A DNA stretch of 64,000 bases from Oxalobacter sp964636975 (GTDB lineage: Bacteria; Pseudomonadota; Gammaproteobacteria; Burkholderiales; Burkholderiaceae_D), in contig CAZWTQ010000001.1 of NCBI GenBank assembly GCA_964636975.1, forward strand, positions 1 to 64,000, written 5' to 3'. Both the position numbers and the translations under genes were made by a program. The notes below the pieces were generated by a model. That model had not been told where the DNA came from and did no database searches. It saw only the letters and a program-made list of their open reading frames with translations. This document shows, piece after piece, positions 61,760-64,000 of this stretch; positions within the stretch are counted from its first letter, which is position 1, and every line of letters begins with the position of its first letter.

Positions 61760-63784
61760 ATGAAAAAACAAATTTCTGCCATGAAGGTTCTGCTACATGC
61801 CGTGTTGATGGCGTTGGGCGTTTCCTGTGCCATGCCAGTGGCGGCTTCTCCTGTGATGCCTGTGCCTGCCGCGGGTGATATGGAGGCCCAGTGCAAATCG
61901 CAGCTGGATAACCTGAAAAAAGGGGTGGAAGACTTGTCTGCATTGCCTGTTGAAACCCTTGAAGGAGCCGATGCCTTCCTTCGTGGTTGGAACCGTCTGC
62001 AGATGGGCATAGAAGATCTTGATGGACAAATGGGTCTGTTGGGACAGGTTTCTCCAGACGCAGAAGTTCGAAAACAGGCGGATGCCTGCGCCATCAAGAC
62101 CCAGCAGTTCATCACTGATGTCTATCAGAATGAAAAGCTTTACCGCAATATGCGGGTTGTCCGCATCAACGATGATGAAGAACGCAAATTGCGGCAGGAT
62201 GTAGTCAGTGCCTATGAAGATGCAGGGATTTCCCTTCCTTCGGATAAACGCCGCCGTATCGGGGCAATTGTGGAACGGCTGGCAGAAATCGGCCAGGCTT
62301 TCAGCAGGAATTTGCGTGAGAACCCCACCCGTGTCACGATGACGGCAGCTGAACTGGATGGTATGCCGAAAGAATATCTGGATCGTCTCCAGAAAGACCC
62401 GAAAACGGGAGCCTACCTATTAGGGTTTTCCTATCCGGAATATTTGCCGTTCATGCAGTATGCAAATAATGACAGTGCGCGGGAAAAATACCGTTTTGCT
62501 TTCATCAATAGGGGAACCAAGGCAAACCTTGACCTGTTGCAGGAAGTAGTACAGCTCCGCCACGAAATGGCGGTGCTTGAAGGTTACAGGAGTTATGCCG
62601 ATTTTGCCTTGCGTCGCCGGATGGCAAAAAAACCGGCAGTTGTTAACCGTTTCCTGGATGATATCCAGAAGGTTGTTCATGAAACTGAAAAAGTCGAGCT
62701 TTATGACCTGAAAGTATTCAAGGCACAGGTCAGGGGTATTTCGCCTGCACTGTCTGACATCCACCATTGGGACACGAATTATTGGGTTAACCGGTATAAG
62801 GAACAGCGTTTCAATGTGAATCAGAATGACTTGCGCCGTTATTTTCCGACTCAGGCGTCTGTGGATTGGGCGATGGGGCTTGCTAGCAAACTGTATGGTC
62901 TGGAATTCAGGAAACTAGGGGTTCCAGCCTGGCATGATGATGTGCAGTATTACCAGGTCGTGGACAAAAAGGAAAACCAGGTCATCGGTGGCATTTACCT
63001 GGATCTGTTTCCCCGTGAGGGTAAATACGGTCATGCCGCGGTATTCCCCATCCAGGGCTCCAGCACTTTGGAAGACCGGTTGCCGATTTCGGTGCTGGTG
63101 ACCAATTTCAATAGGGATGGACTGGATATCAATGAACTGGAAACTTTGTTGCATGAGTTCGGCCATGTCCTGCATGGCGTGATGTCAAAGACCCGCTTTG
63201 TGGAGCAGTCAGGAACTGCCAATGTGGAACGGGATTTTGTGGAGGCGCCTTCCCAGATGTTTGAAGAATGGGCCTATAACTATGAGGCTCTGTCGTCCCT
63301 GCCGAAATATGCGCATGGTAGCTGCCCCCAGGTGACCAAAGGCCTGCTAAAGCGGATTAACGATTCCCGCAAGTTTGGCAGGGGCATTTTCTATTCCCGT
63401 CAAACGCTGTATGCAAAATATGACATGGCAGTCTATGATGACAAGGTGAAGGATGTCATGGCACTTTGGGAAGAGCTCGAGGGCGAGACGCCCTTGGGTT
63501 ATGATGCTGGCACCCAGTTCCCTGGACAGTTCAGCCATATCATCGGCAACGGCTATGCGGCAGGCTATTATGGCTATATGTGGTCCAAAGTGCTGGCATT
63601 AGATATGTTGTCCCGCTTCAATGGCAAGCTGATGAATCCGATGATTGGTCAGTTTTACCGTAAGACGGTCCTTGAACGGGGCAGTGAATTGCCGGCAGAC
63701 CGCATGGTTCGGTATTTCCTGGGACGTTCGCCAGACAGTACCGCTTTTTATGAGGATTTGAGTGGCCTTGAACGGAGAAAATAG
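61760..63784 (+). CDS. Exported M3-family zinc oligopeptidase
   Basis: 674 residues. The N-terminus (ISAMKVLLHAVLMALGVSCA, cleavage near VAAS) is a signal peptide, so the enzyme is probably periplasmic, unlike typical cytoplasmic OpdA/thimet peptidases. Zinc motif LLHEFGHVLHG with the downstream Glu in ERDFVEAPSQMFEEWAY. It cleaves short peptides. Its position between a peptide-binding protein and a peptide permease implies trimming of peptides before or during uptake (inference). The last codons are followed by a small duplication of GGCCTTGAACGG. Confidence 0.9.
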   Translation: MKKQISAMKVLLHAVLMALGVSCAMPVAASPVMPVPAAGDMEAQCKSQLDNLKKGVEDLSALPVETLEGADAFLRGWNRLQMGIEDLDGQMGLLGQVSPDAEVRKQADACAIKTQQFITDVYQNEKLYRNMRVVRINDDEERKLRQDVVSAYEDAGISLPSDKRRRIGAIVERLAEIGQAFSRNLRENPTRVTMTAAELDGMPKEYLDRLQKDPKTGAYLLGFSYPEYLPFMQYANNDSAREKYRFAFINRGTKANLDLLQEVVQLRHEMAVLEGYRSYADFALRRRMAKKPAVVNRFLDDIQKVVHETEKVELYDLKVFKAQVRGISPALSDIHHWDTNYWVNRYKEQRFNVNQNDLRRYFPTQASVDWAMGLASKLYGLEFRKLGVPAWHDDVQYYQVVDKKENQVIGGIYLDLFPREGKYGHAAVFPIQGSSTLEDRLPISVLVTNFNRDGLDINELETLLHEFGHVLHGVMSKTRFVEQSGTANVERDFVEAPSQMFEEWAYNYEALSSLPKYAHGSCPQVTKGLLKRINDSRKFGRGIFYSRQTLYAKYDMAVYDDKVKDVMALWEELEGETPLGYDAGTQFPGQFSHIIGNGYAAGYYGYMWSKVLALDMLSRFNGKLMNPMIGQFYRKTVLERGSELPADRMVRYFLGRSPDSTAFYEDLSGLERRK

Positions 63785-63853
63785 GATGGCCTTGAACGGG
63801 GGAAATGGCTGGAGTGAAATCGCCCTGATGGTTCCGGGAGGTGTTTCTGAAAG

Positions 63854-64000
63854 ATGATGTCTTATCTTCTCAGACGTCTGTGGCAAATGGTTCCAACCTT
63901 GTTGGGTGTATTGCTGTTGGTCTTTTTTCTTTTCAACTGGGTCGGCGGTGACCCAGCCTATGTGCTGGCGGGCAAGATTTCGAATCCTGAACAGATTGCC
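63854..64000 (+). CDS. ABC transporter permease, DppB type, N-terminal part
   Basis: The gene runs off the right edge. The visible 49 residues, MMSYLLRRLWQMVPTLLGVL and onward with LLVFFLFNWVGGDPAYVLAG, are the first transmembrane helix and signature of dipeptide/oligopeptide permease B subunits. RBS GGGAGGTG. It forms a cassette with the solute-binding protein and M3 peptidase. Confidence 0.88.
   Translation, partial: MMSYLLRRLWQMVPTLLGVLLLVFFLFNWVGGDPAYVLAGKISNPEQIA

Overview
This window looks like a draft chromosome segment from a betaproteobacterium of the Burkholderiales. Oxalobacteraceae, perhaps Oxalobacter, is my best guess, from a base composition near 50% GC and gene groupings such as lolB-ispE-tRNA-Gln-prs-rplY, ptsN-hprK-rapZ, ubiE-Tim44-ubiB and aspS-nudB. 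No rRNA or other taxonomic marker is present, so the genus is inference. Four runs of N (two of 10, two of 100) mark scaffold joins. Both 100-N joins are flanked by identical sequence and collapse in frame.

Layout. 1-1540: two tandem Spy/CpxP-like periplasmic protein genes, the complete one carrying three copies of the domain. 1841-18339: mostly housekeeping genes: an FAH-family hydrolase, a Sel1 protein, nudB, aspS, ubiB, a Tim44-like protein, ubiE, a HIT protein, a YqaA protein, ilvA, queF, ptsN, hprK, rapZ, mutY and an HPF-like protein. 18638-26256: lolB, ispE, two tRNA-Gln genes, two diverged prs copies, rplY, pth, and a 5'-truncated DUF499 gene, the relic of a defence or R-M locus, beside the second tRNA-Gln. 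26257-28409: a phage-derived remnant with a CI/S24 repressor, a controlled promoter, and a replication gene that contains six 12-bp iterons and lies among four perfect DnaA boxes. 28372-39136: DUF2288 gene, slyX, rep, hslV, hslU (amber codon at position 23), gap, tkt, rsmE and prfC.

39263-39621 is ssrA (tmRNA). Immediately after it lies the main accessory locus (39849-57184), a 17-kb operon of four very large genes: a SNF2-type helicase, an N6-adenine methyltransferase of about 1,700 residues, a 2,271-residue DEAD-type helicase with DUF1998, zinc ribbons and a nuclease-like tail, and a RelE-like domain fused to a UvrD/Rep helicase. The content resembles class 1 DISARM, but the DrmA and DrmB functions appear fused, no phospholipase-D gene (DrmC) is present, and a RelE-UvrD gene is translationally coupled instead. 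A leucine-rich-repeat protein follows. This is the best candidate for an unusual antiphage system in the window.

58923-64000: a periplasmic parvulin, then a peptide-transport cassette with a family 5 solute-binding protein, an exported M3 oligopeptidase and the start of a DppB-type permease.
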